Shown: positions 1 through 8,457 of the stretch, piece after piece
How positions within the stretch are numbered: position 1 is the stretch's first letter
Layout of the letters: each line of letters begins with the position of its first letter
Assembly: GCF_001861355.1 (NCBI RefSeq)
Contig: NZ_MASN01000060.1
Location: 124,001 to 188,000 of the forward strand
Direction of reading: 5' to 3'
Source: Natrialba sp. SSL1
GTDB taxonomy: Archaea; Halobacteriota; Halobacteria; Halobacteriales; Natrialbaceae
DNA length: 64,000 nt
Made by a program: the position numbers and the translations under genes
Notes under the pieces: generated by a model
Seen by the model: the letters and a program-made list of their open reading frames with translations, nothing else
The model's database searches: none
Told to the model about the DNA's origin: nothing

Positions 1-461
1 AGACGTTCAGCGTCACCGGCTGGCGCGTCGGCTTCTGTCTCGCACCCGAGTACCTCTCGAAGGAACTCCGGAAGATCCACGACTACACGAGCATCTGCGC
101 GCCGACGCCGTTCCAGAAGGCCGGCGTCGAAGCGCTCGAGCTACCCGACTCGTACTACCAGGAGCTCTCGGATTCCTACGAAGAGCGACGCGACATCCTC
201 TACGACGGGCTGCAGGAAGCGGGCCTCGACCCGGTCAAACCAGACGGCGCGTACTACATTCTAACGCGATATCCGACCGACGAGGACGACATCGAGTTCT
301 GTTACCGGCTCATCCGCGAGGCCGGCGTCGCCGCCGTCCCGGGCAGTAGCTTCTACACGGACCCCGACGCCGACTCGGACTGGGTCCGGTTCACCTTCTC
401 GCGCAACGAGGAGACGATTCGCGAGGCGGTCGACCGGCTCGTCGAGAACCGCTGGTGGTAG
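1..461 (+). CDS. PLP-dependent aminotransferase, class I/II, C-terminal part (5' end outside window)
   Basis: The reading frame is open from the window edge (first whole codon at 3) to the TAG at 459-461, about 152 residues. It begins TFSVTGWRVG, the segment that directly follows the Schiff-base lysine in fold-type I aminotransferases (family pattern S-K-x-F-x-x-T-G-W-R-x-G), so the catalytic lysine lies just outside the window. The small domain follows, with the phosphate-side pattern VPGSSFY and WVRFTFSRNEE, where the arginine should bind the substrate carboxylate. The family is clear. Substrate (aspartate, aromatic or branched-chain amino acids) cannot be decided from this part. Confidence 0.9.
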   Translation, partial: TFSVTGWRVGFCLAPEYLSKELRKIHDYTSICAPTPFQKAGVEALELPDSYYQELSDSYEERRDILYDGLQEAGLDPVKPDGAYYILTRYPTDEDDIEFCYRLIREAGVAAVPGSSFYTDPDADSDWVRFTFSRNEETIREAVDRLVENRWW

Positions 462-643
462 TCACCGGCGACTGATACGGATTGCTGTAACGATTTACCG
501 GTGCAACCGCCGCACGGATCGCGGGTGTGCCGGAAATGACTTACAGTAAACCGTATGAATCGCTACACTGACGCCGACCGTCGACCGCTCGAAGCCGGCG
601 AACGTCGAAACGACTTTGCACACCCGGGCTGTACCCCGCGCGT

Positions 644-772
644 ATGCTCGGCTTCATCCCTGACGACCCCGTCATCATCGCCATCGTCGTAATCCTGCTT
701 TCGCTCATCTTCTTTACCTACCTGCTGCTCCGGCGGACGGTACTCGAGTTCCGCGATGGAATGGGCCGGTAG
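644..772 (+). CDS. Small single-span membrane protein (42 aa)
   Basis: ATG at 644 to TAG at 772 encodes 42 residues. The protein starts MLGFIPDDPVII, has one hydrophobic helix of about 20 residues (positions 9-28) and ends with a charged tail (RRTVLEFRDGMGR). Third-codon positions are strongly G/C, as in real genes of this window. Short haloarchaeal proteins of the same layout exist, to my recollection, but their function is unknown. It lies between the aminotransferase and the oppositely oriented lyase, so it is probably transcribed alone. Confidence 0.7.
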   Translation: MLGFIPDDPVIIAIVVILLSLIFFTYLLLRRTVLEFRDGMGR

Positions 773-878
773 CCAGCGCGACAGCGTCCATCCCAAAGCA
801 ACCACGAATTACAACGCAAAAGTCAGAGGGAGCGCCGCGTCCGTCGTCAGTGACGGCCTGAAATCAGACAGAGCCGCC

Positions 879-1892
879 TCAGAACGCCGCCTCGATCCGC
901 TCGAGTGCCGCTTCGACATCGTCCGCCGACACATCGCGGTGCGTACAGAACCGAACCGTCGTCGGGCCGAACGCCGTCGCCAGCACGTCCTGCTCTTCTA
1001 AGGACTCGAGTACCGCCTCCGTGTCGAGCCCGGTACCAGCAACGTCCGCGAGGACGATGTTCGTCTCCGGCGCTTGCACGTCGAAGCCGTCGATCTCGTC
1101 CAGCCCGTTCGCGAGCGCGCGGGCGTTCTCGTGATCCGTTGCGAGTGACTCGACGTTCTCGAGTGCACAGAGTGCTGGGCCGGCGATGATGCCGGCCTGG
1201 CGCATGCCACCGCCGAGGAGCTTGCGGGTGCGACGGGCCTCCTCGATGAACGCCTCGGAGCCGGCGAGCATCGAGCCGACCGGCGCGCCGAGGCCCTTCG
1301 AGAGCGAGACCATGACGGTGTCGACCGGATCGACGATTTCGGCGACGGGAACGTCGAGCGCCGTCGCGGCGTTGAACACGCGCGCGCCGTCGAGATGGAC
1401 GGGGACGTCGTTCTCGTGGGCCGCCTCGGCTGCGGCAGCGATCTTTTCGGGGTCGATCGCGAGGCCGCCGCGGGCGTTGTGGGTGTTCTCGAGACAGAGC
1501 AGGCCGGTGCCGGGTCGGTGGAGTTCCTCCTCGACGAGGCCGGCCTCGACCTGTTCTGGCGTCGGGACGCCCCGGCCGGTGTCGAGCATCCGCACCTGCA
1601 GGCCGGCGAGGTCTGCAAAGCCCCCGAGTTCGTACTTCACGACGTGGCTCTTGCGGTCTGCGAGCACCTCCTGCCCGCGTTCGGTGTGGACGCGACCGGC
1701 GATCTGATTCGCCATCGTGCCCGTTGGACAGTACATCGCTGCCTCGGTGCCGAGCCGTGCAGCGACGCGGGACTCGAGTTCGGCCACAGTCGGGTCCTCG
1801 CGGTAGACGTCGTCGCCGACCTCGGCGTCTCGGGCAGCCTCGCGCATTCGATCGTCGGGTGTCGTCACGGTATCCGAGCGAAAGTCGATCAT
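879..1892 (-). CDS. Threonine aldolase family beta-eliminating lyase (low-specificity L-threonine aldolase type)
   Basis: A 337-residue PLP enzyme beginning MIDFRSDTVTTPDDRMREA, the characteristic N-terminus of low-specificity L-threonine aldolases, which cleave threonine or allo-threonine to glycine and acetaldehyde. SLSKGLGAPVG carries the expected PLP-binding lysine, and HLDGARVFNAA the conserved Asp that contacts the cofactor ring plus the nearby Arg. The start at 1892 is preferred to an upstream in-frame ATG at 1931 because the family begins at MIDFRSDT. Length matches the family. Serine or phenylserine as substrates cannot be excluded. Confidence 0.92.
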   Translation of the reverse strand: MIDFRSDTVTTPDDRMREAARDAEVGDDVYREDPTVAELESRVAARLGTEAAMYCPTGTMANQIAGRVHTERGQEVLADRKSHVVKYELGGFADLAGLQVRMLDTGRGVPTPEQVEAGLVEEELHRPGTGLLCLENTHNARGGLAIDPEKIAAAAEAAHENDVPVHLDGARVFNAATALDVPVAEIVDPVDTVMVSLSKGLGAPVGSMLAGSEAFIEEARRTRKLLGGGMRQAGIIAGPALCALENVESLATDHENARALANGLDEIDGFDVQAPETNIVLADVAGTGLDTEAVLESLEEQDVLATAFGPTTVRFCTHRDVSADDVEAALERIEAAF

Positions 1893-2060
1893 GCGACGCA
1901 GTTGCCGGTCGCCGGCAAAGAACGCTGGCATGTGCGGGCGGTCAGCCAGAGAGTCTCATACTCGGACACCCGTACGCCGTATCGGTGATCATAGTATTGT
2001 GTCTGGCTCTCGGAGCCCACCAAACAATACGTTGAAGTGTCAGCCATCTGTTGTGGTCGT

Positions 2061-3149
2061 ATGGCTCCTGATTCGCCCCCGTCCGACTCCCCTCCCTCGT
2101 CCCCTTCGTCTCCTTCCGCTTCCTCGCCTCCCGGATCTGAAACGCCGACACCCCGATCCTTCAACGAACACGTCTCGCGGATCATCGACCGATTCGGCTC
2201 CCTGTCGGCGTTCATGCTCGTTCCGCTGGCCCTCTCGCTCGTCGAACTCGGGAAGGTCGCCCGGACGATGGCACCACAGAGTGGGTTTACTATCTCTGCG
2301 AAATTCCCGTTACCGAACCCGCTGCTCGACCTCTGGGCGTTTATCGACGCTCCCGACGCCGAGACGACCGGGGCGTCGAGTGCGGTGCATCCCGGTGCTG
2401 GAACAGGCACAGCTACTGGCCACGGACCCGCCGGTGCCGACGTAACGATCGAAACGCCGTTCGAGACGGTCGTCGTTCCACCCGAAATCGGCGGGATCTC
2501 ACTGCTCGGGTTGATCAGTGGACTTCTCGTGGTGTACGCCCTCATCGCGTCAGTGATCGCCGCGGGCTATATCGGCGGATTAGATCGACGGCTTCGCGGC
2601 GAACCAGTCGCGATAGCAGCGCTCGTGAAACAGTACACGCCGCCGTTCTTTGTCTATCATCTGCTCGTCTTCGGTGCGTTTCTGCTCGCGATTCCACTGA
2701 TGCTGGTCAGTCCTGCGCTCGTCCTGCTCGCGATTCCCGTCATATTCGTGCTGGCGTACCTCTTTTACGCCACGCCGTTCCTGTTCGTCGTCGCCGACGA
2801 ACCGGTTATCGAGGCGTTTCGTCGGTCCGCCCGACACGCCCTTGCCGGCGGGGCCTACTTCCAGTTCGCACTCGGGCACGTTGCAGTCGGTCTCGTCGTC
2901 TCCATCCCGCTCTCGCTGTTCGTGAGCACAGTTCCCGTGATCGGCTTTGGACTTGCCCTCATTGTGGGGGTTCCGCTCTCGTTCGTGCTGACGGCTGCGA
3001 CCGTCTCGTTCTGCCAGGAACTGGACGAGCTGGATGAATCGGACGGACAAAACGCAGGAGCGAACGGGGCTGGTGGCGTTCCACCCAGCACTCAGCAAAG
3101 CGTTAGTGGGAGCAGTGACACGGATTGGGTGACTGACCGTGCCAACTGA
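2061..3149 (+). CDS. Polytopic membrane protein of unknown function
   Basis: A 362-residue protein. The first about 45 residues are Ser/Pro-rich and low complexity, followed by a hydrophobic segment, a variable extracytoplasmic-looking stretch, and then five or six membrane helices (about residues 145-340). The C-terminal part has alternating long helices with a charged RRSARHALAGG loop, as in haloarchaeal DUF4013-like membrane proteins, but I do not assign that family firmly. ATG at 2061 was chosen over 2037 because the earlier codons carry no extra feature. It overlaps the next gene by 11 bases, suggesting co-expression. Function unknown. Confidence 0.75.
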   Translation: MAPDSPPSDSPPSSPSSPSASSPPGSETPTPRSFNEHVSRIIDRFGSLSAFMLVPLALSLVELGKVARTMAPQSGFTISAKFPLPNPLLDLWAFIDAPDAETTGASSAVHPGAGTGTATGHGPAGADVTIETPFETVVVPPEIGGISLLGLISGLLVVYALIASVIAAGYIGGLDRRLRGEPVAIAALVKQYTPPFFVYHLLVFGAFLLAIPLMLVSPALVLLAIPVIFVLAYLFYATPFLFVVADEPVIEAFRRSARHALAGGAYFQFALGHVAVGLVVSIPLSLFVSTVPVIGFGLALIVGVPLSFVLTAATVSFCQELDELDESDGQNAGANGAGGVPPSTQQSVSGSSDTDWVTDRAN

Positions 3150-3393
3150 GACCGAAGCCGGAGACGAGGGCAAGGACAAGCCCACCACCAAACGCGGCCG
3201 CCAACTCGTCTCCATCCTTCGACTGCTCGCCATCGCCCTGCTCACCGTCGGCTTCAGCGGCTGGGTCCTCGAGGACGGTGGCGAGGTCGTACTCGAGTCC
3301 CCGTTCGTCATCGCGTTCGCCGCGGGAGTTGGCTGTGCGTTCGCGTCGATCTATCTGGGGATTTTTCTGGCGGATGGTGGGGCGGGGCGGTGA
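3139..3393 (+). CDS. Small two-helix membrane protein
   Basis: GTG start at 3139, inside the last codons of the preceding membrane protein gene, to TGA at 3393; 84 residues. The N-terminus is charged (about 22 residues), followed by two hydrophobic segments (about residues 24-43 and 54-78) separated by a short acidic loop. The overlap suggests translational coupling with the upstream gene and a membrane-associated partner role. No family recognised. Confidence 0.65.
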   Translation: MPTETEAGDEGKDKPTTKRGRQLVSILRLLAIALLTVGFSGWVLEDGGEVVLESPFVIAFAAGVGCAFASIYLGIFLADGGAGR

Positions 3394-3532
3394 GCCGGCA
3401 GGTGTGAGCAACAGAGGGGTTTGAACGGGGACGACGCTCGGCTGACTGATGGACTGACGGGGAGAGGATGTCCTTCGAACTGATAGTTTCGATTCGAAAA
3501 CTGTATCCCAGTACTGCGAATACTCGTCCAGT

Positions 3533-4627
3533 ATGGATCCGCGAATCCGTAACCACGCCGAGATTATCGCGAATCACTCGGTCGATCTGCAGGAAGGCGA
3601 CAACGTCGTCATCGACGCCCATCCCGTCGCTGAGGACCTCGTCGTCGCACTTCACGAAATTATTGGGGAGAAGGGGGCGAACCCGGTCACGACGAGCCAG
3701 CGCACCGGCAAGCGCGAGCAGCGTGCGTTCCTTCGCGCCAGCGACGGCGAGTTCGAGACGCCGGAACACGAACTCGCGCTCATCGAGAACACGGATGTCT
3801 ACATCGCCATCCGCGCCGGCGACAACGTCACCCAGACCAGCGACGTCGACCCCGAAGTCAGCGCCGCCTACGGGAAGGCCCACCGGCCGATCCTGAACGA
3901 GCGCCTCTCGACGCGCTGGTGTCTGACCCAGTACCCCGCGCCCGCGAACGCCCAGCTCGCCGAAATGAGCACCGAGGGCTACGAGAACTTCGTCTGGGAC
4001 GCCGTCAACAAGGACTGGGACGAGCAGCGCGACCACCAGGCGAACATGGTCGAAATCCTCGACCCCGCCGAGGAGGTCCGCATCGTCAGCGGTGACACCA
4101 CCGACGTGACCATGTCCGTCGCGGGCAACCCGACGATCAACGACCACGGCGAGCACAACCTGCCCGGCGGCGAGGTCTTCACCGCACCACAGCCAGACAG
4201 CGTCGAGGGTGAAGTCCTGTTCGACATGCCGCTGTACCACCAGGGTCGCGAGATTACGGATGTCTATCTCGAGTTCGAGGGCGGCGAGGTCGTTTCCCAC
4301 TCCGCAGCGAAGAACGAGGAGATCCTGACGGAGGTCCTCAACACCGACGACGGCGCGCGCCGACTCGGTGAACTTGGGATCGGGATGAACCGCGATATCG
4401 ACCGGTTCACGTACAATATGCTCTTCGACGAGAAGATGGGCGACACCGTCCACATGGCGGTCGGCCGCGCCTACGACAACACTATCGGCGAGGGCAACGA
4501 GCAAAACGAGAGCGCGACCCACGTCGACATGATCGTCGATATGAGCGAGGATTCGTACATCGAAGTCGACGGCGAGGTCGTACAGCGAGACGGCATCTTC
4601 CGATTCGAAGACGGCTTCGAAGAGTAG
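3533..4627 (+). CDS. Aminopeptidase, peptidase family M29
   Basis: A 364-residue cytosolic co-catalytic metallopeptidase that removes N-terminal amino acids from peptides. The family ligands can be placed: E214 in LPGGEVF, E280 in RLGELGIG, H307 in VHMAVG, Y314 seven residues later, and H330-x-D332 in THVDMIV. The E-to-E distance (66), H-to-Y distance (7) and HxD spacing match AmpS/AmpT-type enzymes. Length and N-terminal domain are normal for the family. It stands alone between small genes; an imperfect TTCGA-T-TCGAA palindrome (3488-3498) lies about 35 bases upstream of the start. Confidence 0.93.
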   Translation: MDPRIRNHAEIIANHSVDLQEGDNVVIDAHPVAEDLVVALHEIIGEKGANPVTTSQRTGKREQRAFLRASDGEFETPEHELALIENTDVYIAIRAGDNVTQTSDVDPEVSAAYGKAHRPILNERLSTRWCLTQYPAPANAQLAEMSTEGYENFVWDAVNKDWDEQRDHQANMVEILDPAEEVRIVSGDTTDVTMSVAGNPTINDHGEHNLPGGEVFTAPQPDSVEGEVLFDMPLYHQGREITDVYLEFEGGEVVSHSAAKNEEILTEVLNTDDGARRLGELGIGMNRDIDRFTYNMLFDEKMGDTVHMAVGRAYDNTIGEGNEQNESATHVDMIVDMSEDSYIEVDGEVVQRDGIFRFEDGFEE

Positions 4628-4710
4628 TCGAACAAACACGGCGGCCAGCCGTTTTTGCTGGGGTAGAACCGGCAGCCGCGCTTATACGCCTGCGGGGAGA
4701 ACGTCAGCGT

Positions 4711-5133
4711 ATGACAGTTCTCGTCGCATACGACGGTTCGGAACCCGCACAGCAGGCGGTCGAATACGCGTTCACCACCCACGCTGACGACGAAATCGTC
4801 CTCCTTCGCGTCGTCGAAGCCGCCGAGGGCTACACCGGTGCGAGCGTCAGTTACGTTCAGGACGCGCTCAAGGACAAGCAAGACGAGGTCTCAGACACGC
4901 TTCGTGAGGAGATTTCAGAACTCGCGAGCAACCCGGACGTCGAGTTCAGAACGGAGACGGCGATCGGTCGGCCGGACAACGAAGTGGTCGCGTTCGCCGA
5001 AGACGAGTCGAACGGCATCGACCACATCGTCGTCGGCAGCCACGGCCGCTCGGGCGTCTCACGGGTGCTCCTCGGCAGCATCGCAGAAAAGATCGTTCGT
5101 CGAGCGCCGGTTCCAGTGACGGTCGTCCGGTAA
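4711..5133 (+). CDS. Universal stress protein, UspA family
   Basis: A 140-residue single-domain Usp. The N-terminus MTVLVAYDGSEPAQQAVEYA has the conserved VxYDGSE, and the C-terminal GSHGRSG-VSRVLLGS fits the ATP-binding pattern G-2x-G-9x-G(S/T), so nucleotide binding is likely. The end VPVTVVR is typical. Usp proteins accumulate in stress; haloarchaea carry many copies and the specific role of this one cannot be read from sequence. It starts 83 bases after the aminopeptidase gene. Confidence 0.93.
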   Translation: MTVLVAYDGSEPAQQAVEYAFTTHADDEIVLLRVVEAAEGYTGASVSYVQDALKDKQDEVSDTLREEISELASNPDVEFRTETAIGRPDNEVVAFAEDESNGIDHIVVGSHGRSGVSRVLLGSIAEKIVRRAPVPVTVVR

Positions 5134-5181
5134 CGCGGTGAGAACGCGAGGGAACGCGAATCGCGAACTGCAAACCGCGAA

Positions 5182-5955
5182 CTACTGCGTGTTAGTCATC
5201 CCGCCATCGACGACCAGCGACTCCCCGTTCACATACGACGACTGGTCGCTCGCGAGATACACCGCCGCGTCCGCAATTTCGTCGGGCTGACCCGCGCGCC
5301 GAGACGGGATCGTCTCGAGGAAGGCGTCCTCGTCCTCCGAGCCGATGATCGACACGTCGTCGGTCGTCATGGTCGTCTCGATCAATCCCGGATGGATTGC
5401 GTTCACGCGAACATCCTCAGGGCCGAGTACCGCCGCCATCGAATACGTGAGTAACCGAACCGCCCCCTTCGTCCCACAGTAGGTGACGAACTCACCCGCG
5501 CCCTCGAGTCCGGCGACCGACGAGAGGTTGATGATGCTCCCGCCGTCGGCTTCGACCATGCGCCGTGCGGCCGCCTGCGCGCCGAAGTAGACGCCCTTGA
5601 CGTTGATATTCATCATCCGGTCGAACGCCTCCTCTTCGGTCTCGAGGAACTCCTCGCCGTGGAAGATGCCGGCGTTGTTCACCATCACCGTCACACCGCC
5701 GAACTCGTCGGCCGCCGCGACAGCGCTCTCGAGGTCGTCGACGGACGACACGTCGCACTCGACGTAGGCCGTCTCGGCGTCCGTCTCCTCATCGATCAGT
5801 TCGTGGGTCGACCTCCCGCCCTCGCGCGGGGCGTCCTGGATATCTGCGATGACGATATCCGCACCATCCGCGGCAAACCGTCGGGCGATTGCGCGGCCGA
5901 TTCCGCTCGCGCCGCCGGTGATCACTGCAACCTCGTTCTCGAGTACCTGTGTCAT
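5182..5955 (-). CDS. SDR family NAD(P)-dependent oxidoreductase
   Basis: A 257-residue classical short-chain dehydrogenase. The cofactor motif is TGGASGIG (13-20), NNAG lies at 93-96, and the catalytic triad is Ser145/146, Tyr159 and Lys163 in YCGTKGA. An acidic residue after beta-strand 2 (IVIADIQ) suggests preference for NAD over NADP. The C-terminus DGGMTNTQ is typical. Substrate unknown; 3-oxoacyl or sugar-alcohol oxidation are both common in this class. It converges with the Usp gene. Confidence 0.92.
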   Translation of the reverse strand: MTQVLENEVAVITGGASGIGRAIARRFAADGADIVIADIQDAPREGGRSTHELIDEETDAETAYVECDVSSVDDLESAVAAADEFGGVTVMVNNAGIFHGEEFLETEEEAFDRMMNINVKGVYFGAQAAARRMVEADGGSIINLSSVAGLEGAGEFVTYCGTKGAVRLLTYSMAAVLGPEDVRVNAIHPGLIETTMTTDDVSIIGSEDEDAFLETIPSRRAGQPDEIADAAVYLASDQSSYVNGESLVVDGGMTNTQ

Positions 5956-6056
5956 TGCCCGAATTCCTACACCGCCAAGAAAGGAAGTGCTAGCCAGTCC
6001 TCAGAAACTGGACCAGTCGTGCTGTGAGAGTGGTTCTGTGGGGCAGAGACCACCGT

Positions 6057-6614
6057 TCAGCCGTCGACAACCTGAATGTCGCCGAGTTGGATCACCGGCT
6101 GGTGCTCGCAGATGTAGGTCACCATCTCCGGACGTGCCTCGAACCGGAGCGTTGCAGTTTCGCCAGGTGTCGCGACGATCGGGGACGAGAGCTCGCCGAC
6201 GACCGCCCCCGATTCGTCGTGGATCGCGAGGTTGTGCTTGACGTTGTCCTGGTTTTCGCAAGTGAGCTCGTACTCCTGTCCTTCGACGAGAACGAGTGTG
6301 GGATTCTCGACGCGGTCGATATGATCGGGTTCGACACCGACCCAGCCACCGACGTAGGCGTCGAGTCGAATCGTCGAAACGTCGGCCCAGGTGTCTGGGT
6401 CGGTGTCAGTGACGGTCGTTTCGGCTGCATCGGTAACCGGCCCCGAGTCGTCGCTGTCGGATTCGGTCTCGTTGCCAGCCGTCTCCGGGTCGTTCCCGCC
6501 GCCCTCAGACTCTGTTCCCAACCCCAGACAGCCAGCGCTTGTAGTAATCGCTGCCGCGCCACCGAGACCGGCGAGTACTCGCCGTCGGTTCACGCGCCAG
6601 CGATCCGTTCCCAT
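6057..6614 (-). CDS. Cupredoxin-like Tat lipoprotein, possibly lacking the axial methionine
   Basis: About 185 residues from ATG 6614, chosen over 6641 because it puts the twin-arginine signal (VNRRRVLAGLGG) near the N-terminus. A lipobox with Cys (TSAGC) follows, then an acidic linker, then a C-terminal beta domain (about residues 100-185) with KHNLAIHD and YICEHQPVIQLGD. These resemble the His and Cys-x-His copper ligands of halocyanin-type cupredoxins. The usual Met is not seen after the Cys-His pair (QLGD instead), so copper geometry would be altered or absent. Role: exported, membrane-anchored redox or scaffold protein (inference). Confidence 0.7.
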   Translation of the reverse strand: MGTDRWRVNRRRVLAGLGGAAAITTSAGCLGLGTESEGGGNDPETAGNETESDSDDSGPVTDAAETTVTDTDPDTWADVSTIRLDAYVGGWVGVEPDHIDRVENPTLVLVEGQEYELTCENQDNVKHNLAIHDESGAVVGELSSPIVATPGETATLRFEARPEMVTYICEHQPVIQLGDIQVVDG

Positions 6615-6699
6615 AGACAGCGATAGGACCGAGAACGCCATAAGCAGCGGCTGTACCGAGCCGGAGAGTCACCACCCGTGATACGTTGCGTGTTGGGCC

Positions 6700-7437
6700 T
6701 TACTCTTCGACCAGCGTAGCGACCATCGAAGCGACTGCCTCGAGTTCGTCCTCGTTCACGCCGTGGCCCATCCCTTCGTAGATGCGGGTGTCCACGTCGG
6801 CGTCGAGTTCCTCGAGAACGCTCGCGGTTTCGTGGACCCGCTCTTCGGGGATGTGGGGGTCGACGTCGCTGCAGCCGAGGAAGGCGGGGGTGCCGTCGAG
6901 GTCAGCGGCCGTCTCTCCACCGAGATAGTCCGCCACCTCGATCTCGTCACCGATCAGGCCACCGCTCAACGCGGCCAGCCCGCCGTAGCGCTGCGGGTTG
7001 CGCGCGACGTACTCGCTCGCGAGGCAGGCACCCTGCGAAAAGCCGAGCACCAGGATTCGGTCGGTCGACACGCCGGCCTCGTTTGCCACCTCAATCGCAT
7101 CCGAAATCGCCTGTAGTCCCGACGTTCGCCCCGGCTCGTTCGACTCGACCGGCGCGAGAAACGAGTTCGGATACCACTCGTTGCGCTGGGCCTGCGGCGC
7201 GAGGAGCGCGAGTCCGTCCCGGTGGACCTCGCTCCCCATCTGGATGATACTCCGCGCGGTCGCTCCGCGGCCGTGTACGAGGACCATCGCCGCGTCGGCG
7301 GACTCGAGTTCCGTTCCGGCTGTTACGAGCGATTGGCCCTGATGTGGACCGTCGATGCTGTCGTTGCTGTCGTCGCTGCCACTGGTGCCGCCATCGCCAC
7401 CGTCGCCGCCGTTCCCGCGCTCTGTCGGTACCGTCAT
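6700..7437 (-). CDS. Alpha/beta hydrolase, phospholipase/carboxylesterase family (MhqD-like)
   Basis: A 245-residue serine hydrolase. An N-terminal Gly/Asp/Ser-rich tail (about 40 residues) precedes the fold. LVHGRGATA forms the oxyanion region, nucleophile Ser134 lies in GFSQG, an Asp in GCSDVDPHIP (about 192-193) and His225 in GMGHG complete the triad. Its start shares one base with the stop of the upstream VOC dioxygenase gene (TAATG), so the two are translationally coupled. The pairing recalls bacterial mhqO-mhqD, where the hydrolase follows a ring-cleavage dioxygenase in quinone detoxification. That role is an inference here. Confidence 0.88.
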   Translation of the reverse strand: MTVPTERGNGGDGGDGGTSGSDDSNDSIDGPHQGQSLVTAGTELESADAAMVLVHGRGATARSIIQMGSEVHRDGLALLAPQAQRNEWYPNSFLAPVESNEPGRTSGLQAISDAIEVANEAGVSTDRILVLGFSQGACLASEYVARNPQRYGGLAALSGGLIGDEIEVADYLGGETAADLDGTPAFLGCSDVDPHIPEERVHETASVLEELDADVDTRIYEGMGHGVNEDELEAVASMVATLVEE

Positions 7438-8051
7438 TACAGCCCACCGGTGCCAGCACTTGCGTCGGGTAAGTCGTGCTCGACGACCTCGAGACCGAGT
7501 TCTTCGATCGCACCGCGAAGGTGCTCGTCCTTGGCGTACTCCGCACCGTCGTCCTCGCGCAGTTCCTGTGCCTTCGCCAGAATCTCTCCGCGGCGGTCGT
7601 TCGGAATCTCGTACTTATCCGCCGAAAGCTCGATGACGAGGCCGTTGTTGTCTCGCGTGTAGATCGAGTGGAAGATGCCCCGGTCGAAGATGTTGTACTG
7701 ATAGCCGGCGTCCTCGAGTGCCTGCATCGTCTCCTCGTACTCGTCCGGATCGACGCTAAAACAGAGGTGGTGAACCGCGCCGACGCCGCCGCGCTGACCG
7801 CGGGCCGAGGGCCGGTCGTCGCTGACGAAAAACGTCAGGATACGCCCGTCGCCCGTATCGAAGAACAGGTGTGTCTGGGACGGATCGTCGAGGTTCGGCT
7901 GGCGAAGCACCAGCGGCATTCCGAGCAGATCACGGTAGAACTCGATCGTATCCTCGGCGTTGCTCCCCCAGATGGTAATGTGGTCGGTGCCCTGCATGTG
8001 GACGGGACTGTCCGGCAGTTCCGGCGTCACTGGAATTGACTCGTCGCTCAT
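7437..8051 (-). CDS. VOC family dioxygenase-like protein (MhqO-like, single VOC unit)
   Basis: A 204-residue vicinal-oxygen-chelate protein. Likely metal ligands are H24 (GTDHITIWG), H94 or H95 (AVHHLCFSV) and E141 (GLVIELSAD), the 2-His-1-Glu set of extradiol dioxygenases and glyoxalases. Bacterial ring-cleaving relatives such as MhqO are about 310 residues with two VOC modules. Here only one VOC unit (about 15-145) plus a charged C-terminal tail is present. It is first in an operon with the serine hydrolase, behind a promoter with a 16-bp palindrome. Glyoxalase-type isomerase activity is the main alternative. Confidence 0.87.
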   Translation of the reverse strand: MSDESIPVTPELPDSPVHMQGTDHITIWGSNAEDTIEFYRDLLGMPLVLRQPNLDDPSQTHLFFDTGDGRILTFFVSDDRPSARGQRGGVGAVHHLCFSVDPDEYEETMQALEDAGYQYNIFDRGIFHSIYTRDNNGLVIELSADKYEIPNDRRGEILAKAQELREDDGAEYAKDEHLRGAIEELGLEVVEHDLPDASAGTGGL

Positions 8052-8054
8052 GTA

Positions 8055-8069
8055 GTTTCACTATGTTAC
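8055..8069 (-). promoter_or_regulatory. Degenerate second operator copy in the VOC/hydrolase promoter
   Basis: On the minus strand this reads GTAACATAGTGAAAC, matching most of the upstream palindrome GTAACACGAGTGTTAC. It lies between the TATA-like TTCATATGG (about 8079-8087) and the ATG at 8051, where a bound repressor would block transcription. Similarity is visible by eye; function is inference. Confidence 0.4.
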
Positions 8070-8108
8070 CTGCCCATATGAAGCCTACAGAGACACTGGG
8101 CCAACCAC

Positions 8109-8124
8109 GTAACACTCGTGTTAC
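8109..8124. promoter_or_regulatory. Perfect palindrome upstream of the VOC/hydrolase operon
   Basis: GTAACAC-TC-GTGTTAC on the plus strand: 7-bp arms with a 2-bp centre. It is about 58 bases upstream of the VOC gene start and 22-30 bases upstream of its TATA-like element. This is the size and symmetry expected for a dimeric winged-helix regulator. The gene for such a regulator is not next to it. Confidence 0.5.
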
Positions 8125-8394
8125 TAGCTACGACGGTGGTACCAGTCGCGAGTGGAGATTGGGACCACGCGAGGGAACGAAACAGACAATCGAATACGTC
8201 CCCCGCCCACCGTCCATTGATGGAGCAGCTATCGACACCACCCCGATTCGCTTCCGTGTCAACAGTTGGCAAATGTTGGGAACAGATGGATAGTTTATGG
8301 TCGTTTATACTGTTGGTTGAACTGGTCTCCAACGCACCCTGCAGACCACCGCGAGACCAACTCCACCAGAATCTGCTCACCCAGATTTCGTCGC

Positions 8395-8419
8395 AGTGCA
8401 GGGACACGATCCCTGCACT
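8395..8419. terminator. Perfect 10-bp inverted repeat, possible terminator of the lipoprotein gene
   Basis: Left arm AGTGCAGGGA (8395-8404), loop CACGA, right arm TCCCTGCACT (8410-8419). It lies about 40 bases beyond the stop codon of the leftward lipoprotein gene. Haloarchaeal termination usually relies on T-rich tracts, which are weak here, so a protein-binding site or RNA-stability hairpin is an alternative. Confidence 0.4.
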
Positions 8420-8457
8420 CTCCCTGCAGCGGTCCACCTACTCGAGTTGAACACGAA

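Larger units (their letters stand above)
8052..8457. other. Intergenic region, about 400 bases, without a recognisable gene
   Basis: This gap separates the start of the VOC gene from the end of the next leftward lipoprotein gene. It holds the VOC promoter and two operator-like repeats at its left end, and a perfect hairpin near its right end (8395-8419). The middle (8130-8390) has no open frame with haloarchaeal codon bias that I would call. Confidence 0.6.
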
